Source: Diplonema japonicum (lineage: Eukaryota > Euglenozoa > Diplonemea > Diplonemida > Diplonemidae). Taken from it: DNA of 64,000 nucleotides. Both the position numbers and the translations under genes were made by a program. Shown piece by piece: positions 10,022-20,060 of this stretch (position 1 is its first letter; the number at the start of each line of letters is the position of its first letter). Under the pieces are notes generated by a model. That model saw nothing but the letters and a program-made list of their open reading frames with translations. It ran no database searches and was not told where the DNA came from. The stretch covers positions 372,001 to 436,000 of the forward strand of contig OZ025652.1 in the NCBI GenBank assembly GCA_964019335.1. Reading direction: 5' to 3'.

Positions 10022-11654
10022 TCACGGGGTAGCAAAGGGACCGTCCACCTTGATCATGCACGTCTTCGTCTGTTTTGAAGAAGAAAAAAAAAAGGATGAA
10101 ATTTATCTTACATTCCCGATTTCCATACCTCACTGTACAAGGACATGACATGGGGGCCAAGCTCTCTGCCGATGCCGGACATCTTGAAGCCACCGAAGGG
10201 CTGTGCCGTGTCGAAGGAGTTGTAGGTGTTCACCCACACAGTCCCAGCCTTCACATCGTCCAGGTAACGGAAGGCGGTGTTGATGTCCTTGGTGAAGATG
10301 CCCGCAGCAAGCCCGTAGCAGGAGTCGTTCGCCCTCCTGATCACCTCATCCATCGTCTTGTAGCTCATCACAGACATCACGGGGCCGAAGATCTCCTCCC
10401 TTGCGATTGTCATGTCGTCCGTCACGTTCGTGAAGACAGTGGGCTGGATGAAGTATCCCTTCGAGTGGGCCTTCTTCCCCCCCACCACGCAGTTCGCACC
10501 CTCAGCCTTCCCCTTCTTGATGTACCCGTACACAGTGTTGAACTGCTCCTCGCTCACCTGAGGGCCCATCTGCACATCGGCGCTGAAGGGGTTCCCCTGC
10601 ACCCTCTTCTTCGTTGCCTCCACAAGCTTCCTCACGAACTCATCGTGGACGTTCTCGTGGACGAACACCCTGGAGGAGGCGGTGCACACCTGGCCTTGGT
10701 TGAAGAAGACACCCACCTGTGCAGCCGCCACAGCATTGTCAAGGTCCGCGTCCTCGCAGATCACGAGGGGTGACTTCCCACCCAGCTCGAGGGACACGGA
10801 TTTCAGGTTGCTCTCAGCAGCAGCCTTCATGATGACGTGCCCGATGGCGGTGGAACCGGTGAACCCGATCTTGTCAACATCCATGTGCTTCGCGAGGATT
10901 CCACCACAAGTGGGGCCGAAACCCGGGAGGATGCTCACCACACCAGGGGGGAAGCCGGCCGCAACGATGAGCTCAGCGAGACGGAGCGCCGTCAAAGGGG
11001 TCTGCTCAGCAGGCTTCACGATGATGCAGTTCCCTGCAGCAAGGGCCGGGGCAAGCTTCCAAGTAGCCATGAGGAGGGGGAAGTTCCACGGGATCACCGC
11101 AGCGCACACACCCTTCGGCTCCACCTTGGTGAAGGACATGAAGTCCCCGTCCACAGGCATGGTCTGCCCCATGATCTTGTCAGCCCAACCAGCGAAGTAC
11201 CTGAAGCACTTGATGCAGAGCTGAAGGTCGACGTTCTTCGACTCCCCAAGGGGCTTCCCGTTGTCGAGGGTCTCGAGGGTCGCGAGTTCCTCCTGGTACT
11301 CCTCGATGAGGTCAGCAAGCTTCAGGAGGAGGTCCCTCCTCTTGGACCCGTCGGTCTTCCTCCACCCTTCGAACGCCTTCCTGGCGGCAGTCACTGCGGT
11401 GTTAACGTCAACCTCCCTCGCCTCCGCCACCTGGCAGATCTCCTCCCCAGTCGCGGGGTTGATCGTGGCAAAGGTGTGCCCGCCGGCAGCGTCCACGAAC
11501 TTGTTGTTGATCAAGAGCTTCGTCTGGAAAGGAGCAGCCGAGGAACCGTTCGAGTTCTTCTTTGCAGAGAAGCGGCCCTTCTTCGCGGGCCTCTCATAAT
11601 CGCTGGAGTCATCGCTGTACATCTTGATGTGCTGTGCGGGTGGTCTGGTGTGAA
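9996..11654. repeat. 1,659-bp tandem duplication unit, copy A
   Basis: Identical as far as I can see to 12577-14235 at a constant offset of 2,581 bp, with no indel. It covers the whole aldehyde dehydrogenase gene, its intron, about 26 bp past the stop and about 32 bp before the ATG. Similarity ends abruptly at both sides. Confidence 0.9.
10022..11622 (-). CDS. aldehyde dehydrogenase (ALDH1/2-type), copy A
   Basis: A 513-aa NAD(P)-dependent aldehyde dehydrogenase from exons 11622-10129 and 10069-10022; the 59-nt intron starts GTATGG. Conserved features: PWNFPLLM and KPAEQTPL in the cofactor domain, GFTGSTAIG, catalytic Glu279 in SLELGGKSP, nucleophile Cys313 in NQGQVCTASSRV, EEIFGPVM, and the ending GRELGPH...LYSE-TKTCMIKVDGP. 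The last 15 residues come from the second exon; without it the enzyme lacks its oligomerisation strand. An N-terminal extension of about 30 residues is Ser/Lys-rich (RPAKKGRFSAKK), unlike a classic mitochondrial presequence. The family oxidises aliphatic aldehydes, including acetaldehyde, to acids. The next gene upstream in transcription is an identical copy, so dosage is the likely reason for duplication. Heavy C/G third-position bias suggests strong expression. Start: the ATG shared by both copies, inside the duplicated block. Confidence 0.93.
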
Positions 11655-12576
11655 TGCATTGGATCGGGTAGCAAAAAAGAAGGGGGGGGAAAAGAAGAAA
11701 AAACACTTTTATGAAGACGTTATAAAAAAGCAAAGGAGTTGGCGCAAACTTCTTTTTCTTTTGCCCACCCTACCTCCACTGCTTACTGTTGTGTACAATA
11801 AAAGGAAAATAAAAAAGGGGTTTTTTTCTTTATATAAAAAATAGTTCTTTTTCGTTCCAATCCCTCCTCCGGGGGCGTGTTCAAAAAAGTTTCGTAAAAT
11901 TGATTGAAAAGGGTAGTTTTTATTTTGGCCATAAAAAAAAAATATAAGAAAAACAGATTTCTTTTTTCGAAGCGTTATTCATGTTGAATATTAAGAGGGA
12001 TGCAACACTTCGAAAAAATTGACAAAATACCAAAAGTGCTTCCATCACGTAAGGAAGACTAAAGTACATTGCGACCGTCTTTGTTGTTTGCTAAACTTTC
12101 GCCCATCAATCAAAAGTTGATACTCCCAAGGAGAAACTTAAAAAAAGCCCCCCATTATGCCAGCTGTATCTATCTTTTCCGTACTTTTTACCCAGGAAGG
12201 GGGGGGGGGGGGGGGGGTAGGAGGGAAGCGGGAAGAAAAAATGATTTTCCAAGAGCGGGAGAAGGGTAGAGAGAAAGACCAGGACTAAGGAGATAAAAAA
12301 GAGAAGGATGTACCTTTTTGCGCGTAGTAGAAGTAAAAGAAATTCGATACTATATATATATGAGATAAAGGAAGCAGTGTTGGTGTAACCAAGATTCTGC
12401 GCTAGCGCAGTTAGCTGCATTCTCTATATCTCTATGTTATCCCACCACCAAGTAAGGGAGGGGGCGCGTTAGAAATCAGAAAAAGAAAAAAAAAAGTCAA
12501 ATGTGGAAGAAGTTAACCTACGGCAAGGAAAGAATATTATCGCAACACAAAGGTGATACAACCATCAGGAGATCAG
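11655..12576. other. spacer between the two ALDH copies
   Basis: 922 bp unrelated to the duplicated units. Contains a dispersed-repeat copy (12386-12451), a G run near 12200 and A/T runs. No gene supported. Confidence 0.5.
12386..12451 (+). repeat. dispersed repeat, partial copy (12.4 kb)
   Basis: Two blocks match the fuller element at 61.64-61.91 kb: TAACCAAGATTCTGCGCT...GCAGTT.GCTGC and TATGTTATCCCACCACCAA. The middle is deleted. CTGCGCTAGCGCAG here is a perfect palindrome; the 61.6-kb copy has diverged from it. Confidence 0.6.
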
Positions 12577-14235
12577 CTTCTGTGACCCCATAGAGTGACT
12601 CTTCACGGGGTAGCAAAGGGACCGTCCACCTTGATCATGCACGTCTTCGTCTGTTTTGAAGAAGAAAAAAAAAAGGATGAAATTTATCTTACATTCCCGA
12701 TTTCCATACCTCACTGTACAAGGACATGACATGGGGGCCAAGCTCTCTGCCGATGCCGGACATCTTGAAGCCACCGAAGGGCTGTGCCGTGTCGAAGGAG
12801 TTGTAGGTGTTCACCCACACAGTCCCAGCCTTCACATCGTCCAGGTAACGGAAGGCGGTGTTGATGTCCTTGGTGAAGATGCCCGCAGCAAGCCCGTAGC
12901 AGGAGTCGTTCGCCCTCCTGATCACCTCATCCATCGTCTTGTAGCTCATCACAGACATCACGGGGCCGAAGATCTCCTCCCTTGCGATTGTCATGTCGTC
13001 CGTCACGTTCGTGAAGACAGTGGGCTGGATGAAGTATCCCTTCGAGTGGGCCTTCTTCCCCCCCACCACGCAGTTCGCACCCTCAGCCTTCCCCTTCTTG
13101 ATGTACCCGTACACAGTGTTGAACTGCTCCTCGCTCACCTGAGGGCCCATCTGCACATCGGCGCTGAAGGGGTTCCCCTGCACCCTCTTCTTCGTTGCCT
13201 CCACAAGCTTCCTCACGAACTCATCGTGGACGTTCTCGTGGACGAACACCCTGGAGGAGGCGGTGCACACCTGGCCTTGGTTGAAGAAGACACCCACCTG
13301 TGCAGCCGCCACAGCATTGTCAAGGTCCGCGTCCTCGCAGATCACGAGGGGTGACTTCCCACCCAGCTCGAGGGACACGGATTTCAGGTTGCTCTCAGCA
13401 GCAGCCTTCATGATGACGTGCCCGATGGCGGTGGAACCGGTGAACCCGATCTTGTCAACATCCATGTGCTTCGCGAGGATTCCACCACAAGTGGGGCCGA
13501 AACCCGGGAGGATGCTCACCACACCAGGGGGGAAGCCGGCCGCAACGATGAGCTCAGCGAGACGGAGCGCCGTCAAAGGGGTCTGCTCAGCAGGCTTCAC
13601 GATGATGCAGTTCCCTGCAGCAAGGGCCGGGGCAAGCTTCCAAGTAGCCATGAGGAGGGGGAAGTTCCACGGGATCACCGCAGCGCACACACCCTTCGGC
13701 TCCACCTTGGTGAAGGACATGAAGTCCCCGTCCACAGGCATGGTCTGCCCCATGATCTTGTCAGCCCAACCAGCGAAGTACCTGAAGCACTTGATGCAGA
13801 GCTGAAGGTCGACGTTCTTCGACTCCCCAAGGGGCTTCCCGTTGTCGAGGGTCTCGAGGGTCGCGAGTTCCTCCTGGTACTCCTCGATGAGGTCAGCAAG
13901 CTTCAGGAGGAGGTCCCTCCTCTTGGACCCGTCGGTCTTCCTCCACCCTTCGAACGCCTTCCTGGCGGCAGTCACTGCGGTGTTAACGTCAACCTCCCTC
14001 GCCTCCGCCACCTGGCAGATCTCCTCCCCAGTCGCGGGGTTGATCGTGGCAAAGGTGTGCCCGCCGGCAGCGTCCACGAACTTGTTGTTGATCAAGAGCT
14101 TCGTCTGGAAAGGAGCAGCCGAGGAACCGTTCGAGTTCTTCTTTGCAGAGAAGCGGCCCTTCTTCGCGGGCCTCTCATAATCGCTGGAGTCATCGCTGTA
14201 CATCTTGATGTGCTGTGCGGGTGGTCTGGTGTGAA
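12577..14235. repeat. 1,659-bp tandem duplication unit, copy B
   Basis: Direct repeat of 9996-11654. The predicted proteins and several antisense frames across the block are identical, so synonymous sites and the intron match too. Confidence 0.9.
12603..14203 (-). CDS. aldehyde dehydrogenase (ALDH1/2-type), copy B
   Basis: Exons 14203-12710 and 12650-12603, giving the same 513-aa enzyme as copy A with Glu279 and Cys313 in place and the same 59-nt intron (12651-12709). It is transcribed before copy A. The leader beyond 14235 differs from that of copy A, so the two genes may differ in mRNA processing or expression although the proteins are identical. Perfect identity of silent sites means either very recent duplication or continuing gene conversion; an assembly artefact is less likely because the flanks and the spacer are distinct. 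Confidence 0.93.
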
Positions 14236-14647
14236 ATTAGAGATAAGCCCACTTAGAGGCGGCACACAACTGCAAAGATTCGTACCTCGTGGAAGGGAGA
14301 AAGGACTATAAAAGAACAGTAAAAAAAAAGGGGTAAAAAAAAAAAAAAAAACGAAGAAAAAAAGAAGGAAAAAAAGAGCCATCCCTCGCCCTTGGCAGCA
14401 GTAGACACCAAAAGACTGTAACATGCATCTTCTGAGCGCACAAGGGGGCGGAGCAGAACCAAGCGAAAAGCACAAAAGAAAAAAAAAAGGTCGTAAATTT
14501 CTTTTTTTAAATAACGAGGAAGCGGGGGCTGCTCTACTTTAGGGCAGGAGCGAACTTTGGGTTTGTAAAAAAAAAGAAGAAAAAAAAAAGAAAAAAAAAA
14601 AAAAAAAAAACAACAACAACACGCTGAACTATCGACAACACTCATTT
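14236..14647. other. intergenic spacer
   Basis: Between the PhzE-like stop and ALDH copy B. Mixed unique and A/T-rich sequence, with A runs at 14330-14350 and 14570-14610. No gene supported. Confidence 0.4.
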
Positions 14648-16537
14648 CTACAGGGAAACAAGACGTAGAATGGAATTTTTCACAATCTCGAAGCCTTCCA
14701 CCGTGAGGATCGACTCGGGATGGAACTGGAAGGACTCCCAGTGAGGCCCTCTCGTAGACAGCATTTCAGGACCATCCAAAGCCACTTCTGTGATCGGACA
14801 TTTCGCTACCTTCTCCGCATCGTGCACAGCGTAGTAAGCATTGTAAAAGCCCACGTCGTACTTCTTGCCGTACAAATCAACCTCCTTCTGTATACCTTGT
14901 GTGGGGAGGTCCTTTTGGATAACCTCAAAACCAAGGTGGTGTGATAAGACCTGGTGTCCTAAGCACACTGCCAAAAACGGTTTTTTATGTTCGAGTAGGT
15001 ACTCTAAGTATTGTTTTACCATTTTCATTTTTCCGTCGTCTCTGCTTGCGTCTGTTGGGTCGCCTGGTCCGGGGCCTACAACACACACGTCCGCATTGTC
15101 GATTAGCTTCAGAGATTCAGGGGAATTGGTCTCCCAGAAGTTCAACACAGTGACATCGCAACCTGTTCTTTCCAAAATGTGTCGCAGCATAAAGATGAAA
15201 TCGTCCTCGTTGTGGGACAGAACAACCTTCTTCCCCTTCAGGTTGTGGTGCACAAGATCCTCGTTTTCGATCAGGCTCATCCAGAACCTTGAGGTGTTCA
15301 CGTTTCTCGTTGCTAACTGTTTCTTGACGTCCTCGTCGTCGTCGGCGTTTAAACGTGTGAACTCGCGATCGACCTTCAAGGCAGTGATGGCACCTCGTAC
15401 CTTCGCCTCGCATTCTGCGAACTCTTCAGAAGGAATCGAATCTTTGACAAGGGTAGCACCAACACGGATTGAAAACTCCCCAGTAGGCTCCACTTCCAAT
15501 GTTCTAATCGTGATCGAAGAATCAAGGAAATCTTCGCCGTCGGCTTCCCTTCCCAACAGCATGACACATGACGAGTAGTATGACCTCGTTCTTGGTTCGT
15601 ATTTTGCGACGATCTTGCAAGCATTGCCGACAGGGGATCCGATCACGGTGGGAGCGAACATCGATTTGCGGAGTAGAGACACGACGTCCTCTCCCTTGTT
15701 GGGCTTCCCCTCCAGCAGGTACTCTGTGTGGATGAGGTGTGCCATTTCTTTCAACAGCGGGCCCACGATTCTCCCACCGACACCGCACATTGTGGACATC
15801 ATTTTAAGCTCTTCATCGGTCACCATGAACAGCTCGTTGATTTCTTTCTTGTCCTGCAAAAACTTTTTCAGAGCAGCAAGCTCTTCATCACGTGAGTTTG
15901 AAGGTGTCTTACGGAATGTACCGGAGATGGGGTTCATGAGAGCCTTGCCATGGCGGACGGAAAGCTGTCTTTCAGGCGATGCGCCAATGAAGTACCTTAC
16001 ACCGTCGAAGAAGAGGAACTTCCAGTAGCAGCCGTACTCGTTCTTCAGAAGGCGTTTGTAGATGGATCTTGCCGCGGCGTCTGAAAAATCATCGATGGTT
16101 CCCATGCATTTTCTGGGTGTTACAAAGGAACTGCCCTCGCCCTTCCCGATTTCATCCTCAACGATTTTCTTGATGATCGCTTCGTACTCGTCTTTTGTCT
16201 TGTCGAAGGTCATCTCTGCTGTCATGCCAACCTCCATTGCTTCGAACGACGCAAGGTACGCGTCCACCGTTAAGGTTTCTGTCTTCTCGATGTCCATGCA
16301 GCGGATCTTCTCCCCTTCGTTCTTCGCCTCGTACAGGGCGCTCCCGCCCAGCGATCTCTCCGTCATCGTGGAAAAGGGGAGAATAGAAAACGTGTCGAAA
16401 ACTGCACTGCCTCCCGTAGCCCCCTTCTTCCTTGGTATGCCATCCAGCATATCCACATCCTTCACCGGCCCCGTCAGTCTCGTGAGCGTGTTCTCCTTCG
16501 CACCCTCTTCGTTTTGGATCAACACATATGGTTCCAT
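14648..16537 (-). CDS. phzE: PhzE-like 2-amino-2-desoxyisochorismate (ADIC) synthase
   Basis: A 629-aa intronless fusion of a chorismate-using domain (about 1-430) and a class-I glutamine amidotransferase (about 440-629). The first part has PhzE landmarks rather than those of TrpE: EIGKGEGSSFV, GASPERQLSV, MNPISGTFRKT (TrpE has PIAGT), TDEELKMMS, KEMAHLIHTEYLLEG and APTVIGSPVGNAC. The second part has GPGPGDPTDASR, nucleophile Cys525 in AVCLGHQVLSHHLG, QKDLPTQGIQKEVDLYG, and His606/Glu608 in QFHPESILT. In bacteria PhzE uses chorismate and glutamine to make ADIC, the first committed step of phenazine and some other natural products. A free-living eukaryote would have this by lateral transfer. 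Codon use, spacers and strand match the neighbours, so it appears established in the genome rather than contaminating. No phzD, phzF or phzB/G homologue is in the window. Classic anthranilate synthase activity is the main alternative. Confidence 0.85.
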   Translation of the reverse strand: MEPYVLIQNEEGAKENTLTRLTGPVKDVDMLDGIPRKKGATGGSAVFDTFSILPFSTMTERSLGGSALYEAKNEGEKIRCMDIEKTETLTVDAYLASFEAMEVGMTAEMTFDKTKDEYEAIIKKIVEDEIGKGEGSSFVTPRKCMGTIDDFSDAAARSIYKRLLKNEYGCYWKFLFFDGVRYFIGASPERQLSVRHGKALMNPISGTFRKTPSNSRDEELAALKKFLQDKKEINELFMVTDEELKMMSTMCGVGGRIVGPLLKEMAHLIHTEYLLEGKPNKGEDVVSLLRKSMFAPTVIGSPVGNACKIVAKYEPRTRSYYSSCVMLLGREADGEDFLDSSITIRTLEVEPTGEFSIRVGATLVKDSIPSEEFAECEAKVRGAITALKVDREFTRLNADDDEDVKKQLATRNVNTSRFWMSLIENEDLVHHNLKGKKVVLSHNEDDFIFMLRHILERTGCDVTVLNFWETNSPESLKLIDNADVCVVGPGPGDPTDASRDDGKMKMVKQYLEYLLEHKKPFLAVCLGHQVLSHHLGFEVIQKDLPTQGIQKEVDLYGKKYDVGFYNAYYAVHDAEKVAKCPITEVALDGPEMLSTRGPHWESFQFHPESILTVEGFEIVKNSILRLVSL

Positions 16538-16836
16538 TTTCCCTCCTTTTTTCGTTTTTTTTTTTAATCGTTTCTTTTCCCCCCTCTCTCTCACCCACCT
16601 GTGAATGTTTGCATCGCAAGAAAGTGCTGTTGCTTTTTTTTTTTATTATTATTATTATTTCCTTTTTTTCTTTTTTTTTCTTTTTCTTTTGAACCGGAGA
16701 GATGACAGGGTTCGTGGAGAGAGAAGAGAAAGCGGGGGCAAACAAACTTAGTCGGTTCATACGCACGTGGCACGAATGGATCGGTACTACATATTGTAAA
16801 TAGATAAAAAAGGGGGGAGGGGGGCGCACATTTCAT

Positions 16837-17799
16837 TCATCTAACTTTCCTGTCGGGCGACCCTGCGCCCAGTTCAAGGAGAGCGTTGTATGTAAGTTCT
16901 TGTTCATTGAGTACAGAGAGCTGCAGGGCGGTGTAGCCCATGCTATCTTTGAGGTGCACATTGCAGCCGTTGGAGGCGAGGAGGCGCACGATATCAACCT
17001 CGCCAAGGCGAGAGGCGCAGTGGAGCGGAGTGCGTCCTCCGGCGTCAATGGAGTCAATCGTCGCCGATTTGGCTAATAAAGACTCAATGAGGTGAGGGGA
17101 TCCGACTAGCGCAGCATGGTGGAGCGGTGTCCGGCCGTTATTGTCAGCCAAAGAGACATCTAGCTCCTGCGCCATTAGAATGTCGAATATGCTGTCGTGT
17201 TGACACTTAACAGCAAGGTGGAGGGGGGTCTCACCATCTCTGTTAATGGCGTTCAGATCAACGCCTGCACCAAGCAGTGTGTGTACAGTGTCTGTGCTGC
17301 CCGTCCATGTTGCGTGGTGCAGAGGTGTCCAACCGTCGTTATCGGTTTCTGTTTTGTTACTTTTGAAGGTCAAAAGGAGGTCCGTCGTGGAGTTGTGTCC
17401 CTTGGCTGCCGCAAGGTGTAATGCGGTTCGCCCGCGTTCATCCTTTTGGTCCAGCATCGAACCGTGTTTCAAAAGAGCATTGCATGAATTTGTAGCCCCG
17501 TTCCACGCAGCGTAGTGTAGAGGCGATTGGCCTACAGCGTCCGTCTTGTTTACTACCGTCTCGGGGGATGTGAGCACCACGGCGATCAGGAACTCGTGTT
17601 GGTCGTTCTTCGCAGCGTGGTGGGCGAGGCTGTTCCCGTTGTCGTCGCGCACACCCGCATCCACGCAGCCCAGCACCAGCAGTTCACGGGCCTTCTCGAC
17701 GTCGCCTTCTACCGCAGACCTGAAGAGCTCGCGTGTTACATTCTTCTTTTTCTCCTCCGGAGTGAGCACTTCCACAGCCGCCTGCCTTCTGCTTCGCAT
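16837..17799 (-). CDS. ankyrin repeat protein
   Basis: A 320-aa intronless protein made almost entirely of about eight ankyrin repeats from residue 25 to 310; clear units include GNSLAHHAAKNDQHEFLI, GQSPLHYAAWNGATNSCNAL, GRTALHLAAAKGHNSTTDLL, GWTPLHHATWTGSTDTVHTL, GETPLHLAVKCQHDSIFDIL, GRTPLHHAALVGSPHLIESL and GRTPLHCASRLGEVDIVRLL. No enzymatic domain, signal peptide or membrane segment. The role would be protein-protein binding; no orthologue can be named because ankyrin arrays are too generic. Start: the first in-frame ATG; the protein ends with VR and TGA. Confidence 0.85.
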   Translation of the reverse strand: MRSRRQAAVEVLTPEEKKKNVTRELFRSAVEGDVEKARELLVLGCVDAGVRDDNGNSLAHHAAKNDQHEFLIAVVLTSPETVVNKTDAVGQSPLHYAAWNGATNSCNALLKHGSMLDQKDERGRTALHLAAAKGHNSTTDLLLTFKSNKTETDNDGWTPLHHATWTGSTDTVHTLLGAGVDLNAINRDGETPLHLAVKCQHDSIFDILMAQELDVSLADNNGRTPLHHAALVGSPHLIESLLAKSATIDSIDAGGRTPLHCASRLGEVDIVRLLASNGCNVHLKDSMGYTALQLSVLNEQELTYNALLELGAGSPDRKVR

Positions 17800-18206
17800 G
17801 TTGATCTGTTACACAACGCCTGCAATAGAAAAAAATTTGTTTCTCGTTTAAATTTAAACTGTACCGATAAAAAAACAAACAAAAAAAGATCACTATGATG
17901 GGGGACAAGTGTTAGCAACGGCCCACCGGGGAGGGGGGGGGTTGAGATAAAAAGGGGGGGGGCAGAAAAAAAGGAGGGGATTGGAGAACAAAAGCAAAAA
18001 GAGGCAGGGTGTTGAAGGGGGAAAAAAAAAAATATTTAAGACTTTTTCTTTTTTTTTTGAAAGAAGGGGAAGCAGAGGACGGGGCAAAAAAAGAACAGGA
18101 AAAAAAAGGGTTTTACAGCAGCCAACTATCCCCCCCCCCCCCCCCCCCCCAACCTTGGAAACTGTACAAAATATAAATAAAGGGGATGTTGAAGGAAACT
18201 ACAATG

Positions 18207-18261
<55 letters not shown>

Positions 18262-18315
18262 AACTTACCAAACCTTTTTTTGGGATAAATTCGGTTTTTT
18301 TTCTTTTTTCCCCAC
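17800..18315. other. intergenic spacer
   Basis: Dominated by an A run of about 50 at 18207-18260 and a C run of about 22 at 18129-18150. No gene supported. Confidence 0.5.
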
Positions 18316-19770
18316 TCAAATTTTCACATCTATTTCAGTGGCGGGTGAAGACCACAATGCTTTGTTCAACCCTCGATGGTGGAGGAGCAACGTGGTTTGG
18401 AGTGCGAGAAGCTCTTCAAGTGCGATGTGACCCCCATCCCAATACATCCCGATATACCCTTTCCGGACAGCTTCGACATCAGAAGGATTGAGGAGAGAAG
18501 AGGCATGACCGGACGAAGCAAGCTCATCAGCCAAGGTAACCATTGAGTAGTCCTCAACCATAACAACAGGACAGGGCAGGTGTGCCTCATCTTTGGAGTT
18601 GAAAGAGGAAGAGAATATGGAGAAATTATCTTCACCAAAAGTGGGAAGTGAAACCAGAACACAATCAAACCCAAATCCAGGGTTCGCGGCTAATACGTCG
18701 AAAAGCGTACTTGCCCAGAGCTTGGGGACATTTGGGAACTTACCTTTAAACTCGCCACAGCCAATGGCACATAACACAGGATATTTAACACCCTCCCCTG
18801 CCATAACCGTCAGTGCGTGCGACCATACTTCTTTCATCGTTTTCGTCACGATTTTCTCGTTCAGGTGCTTCCGCTTCGTCCCTTCTGTTGTGCAGAAATA
18901 CCCCAGGTCCTCCTGAGAATACTCGAAATTTATCCCGGGGATGCTGCAAGCCAGCACTGTGTTTGTTTGGGACTTTGATCTGTACTGGTTGTCGAACGTG
19001 ATGTAAACGGGACCTGAAACCATTACTTGCTTCGATTCGACGTGTTCAAGTGGAGTCAGAACGTGTTTGGGGGGCAGGATTGTGGTTTCGGGGCCGTCTG
19101 AAAGACCCCCGGATACAACGGTGATCTTCGCTGCATTTTTAAGTTTCTGCGCATCACCGCAGTTTAGCTTGAATTTCTTGCCGATGTTGAGCTCGGTGTC
19201 ATCGTCGAGATCCATTTGGTTTTTCAATTGGATTTTCATCCCTGACTCGGCAGGCCGTCTTCCGAGGGCTATCAGCCATTCCCTTACATGGGATAGCATT
19301 CTATTTGCTGCAGAGGCAAGGGGGATCCTTGTGATCCGCGGGCACTCTTCGAGAAGTGAGGAAATGACAGCAATCGTTTTCTTGTTGAGCTTTCTAGCTC
19401 CAAACGTCATAACCTGTGTCTCATCATCAGGGAGGGTTATTTTCTTTACAGGCGACATGCTTCGCTTTTGTTTTTTTCTCCTTGCGGGGCTGGTTGACCG
19501 GGCGGTTCTTTTTCTTGGAGCCGGTCGTGGTATTTCGGTTTCTTCTGAGGTCTTCCCGATGGCCCGTTGGACCTTGTCGCCGTTTCTTCTTTTCGTGGTC
19601 ATGATGCATGCTTCCAAGTCCAAACCCCATGTGCCCACAGAGACTTTTGTTTTCCCTCCCTTCTCCGCTTGTTGTATTTTCTCGTTTTGTTTTTGCGTGA
19701 AGCTTGTCCACCCTTCACCACCGTCGCAGGTACCAGCCTTTCCGTTACCTGTCCATTTGAACCAGCTCAT
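18316..19770 (-). CDS. WWE domain protein with macro/PARG-like C-terminal region
   Basis: A 484-aa intronless protein. Residues 1-75 fit a WWE domain, which binds iso-ADP-ribose in poly(ADP-ribose): W at the start (MSWFKWTG), GWTSFTQKQNEKIQQAE, VSVGTWGLDLEACIMTTKRR. A basic Ser/Arg/Lys linker follows (PRPAPRKRTARSTSPARRKK), suggesting nuclear targeting. The C-terminal half has YPVLCAIGCGEFKGKFPNVP and a hydrophobic segment FDCVLVSLP, recalling the A-x-G-C-G-x-F-x-N/G-x-x-x-x-V-A loop of macrodomain/PARG-type folds, and ends MYWDGGHIALEELLAL. The macro assignment is weaker than WWE. Together they suggest a reader or eraser of ADP-ribosylation; a PARP-family gene lies 8 kb away in the same unit. 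Confidence 0.55.
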   Translation of the reverse strand: MSWFKWTGNGKAGTCDGGEGWTSFTQKQNEKIQQAEKGGKTKVSVGTWGLDLEACIMTTKRRNGDKVQRAIGKTSEETEIPRPAPRKRTARSTSPARRKKQKRSMSPVKKITLPDDETQVMTFGARKLNKKTIAVISSLLEECPRITRIPLASAANRMLSHVREWLIALGRRPAESGMKIQLKNQMDLDDDTELNIGKKFKLNCGDAQKLKNAAKITVVSGGLSDGPETTILPPKHVLTPLEHVESKQVMVSGPVYITFDNQYRSKSQTNTVLACSIPGINFEYSQEDLGYFCTTEGTKRKHLNEKIVTKTMKEVWSHALTVMAGEGVKYPVLCAIGCGEFKGKFPNVPKLWASTLFDVLAANPGFGFDCVLVSLPTFGEDNFSIFSSSFNSKDEAHLPCPVVMVEDYSMVTLADELASSGHASSLLNPSDVEAVRKGYIGMYWDGGHIALEELLALQTTLLLHHRGLNKALWSSPATEIDVKI

Positions 19771-19847
19771 TTTTTTTTTTTTTTTGTTACTCACCACCTC
19801 CCTCTTTAGTAAGATGCTAATGTTCGAAATAGGAAGAATAAGAATTT

Positions 19848-19878
<31 letters not shown>

Positions 19879-20060
19879 CCAACCCATCGTAGGTTTTTTT
19901 TTCAAAAAAAAAAAAAGAAGAAAAAAGAAACACTGAGAAGAATAAGGGGGGAAAAAAAGAAGAAAAAAAACACACCAAAAAAAAGGAAAAAAAAAAAGAA
20001 AAAAAAACACTTTTGATCGATTTTCTTTTTTAAAAAAAAAACCCTTTCTCTTCCTTTTTT

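Noticed and set aside
10837-11844. Long plus-strand open frame opposite ALDH copy A (and its twin at 13418-14311)
   Set aside because: It is the antisense shadow of a GC-rich, biased coding sequence; no family similarity and no start context.
14648-16537. Ordinary TrpE-TrpG anthranilate synthase
   Set aside because: The diagnostic loops follow PhzE (NPISGT, DEELKMM) instead of TrpE (PIAGT, D-L-x-R-N-D); kept only as an alternative.
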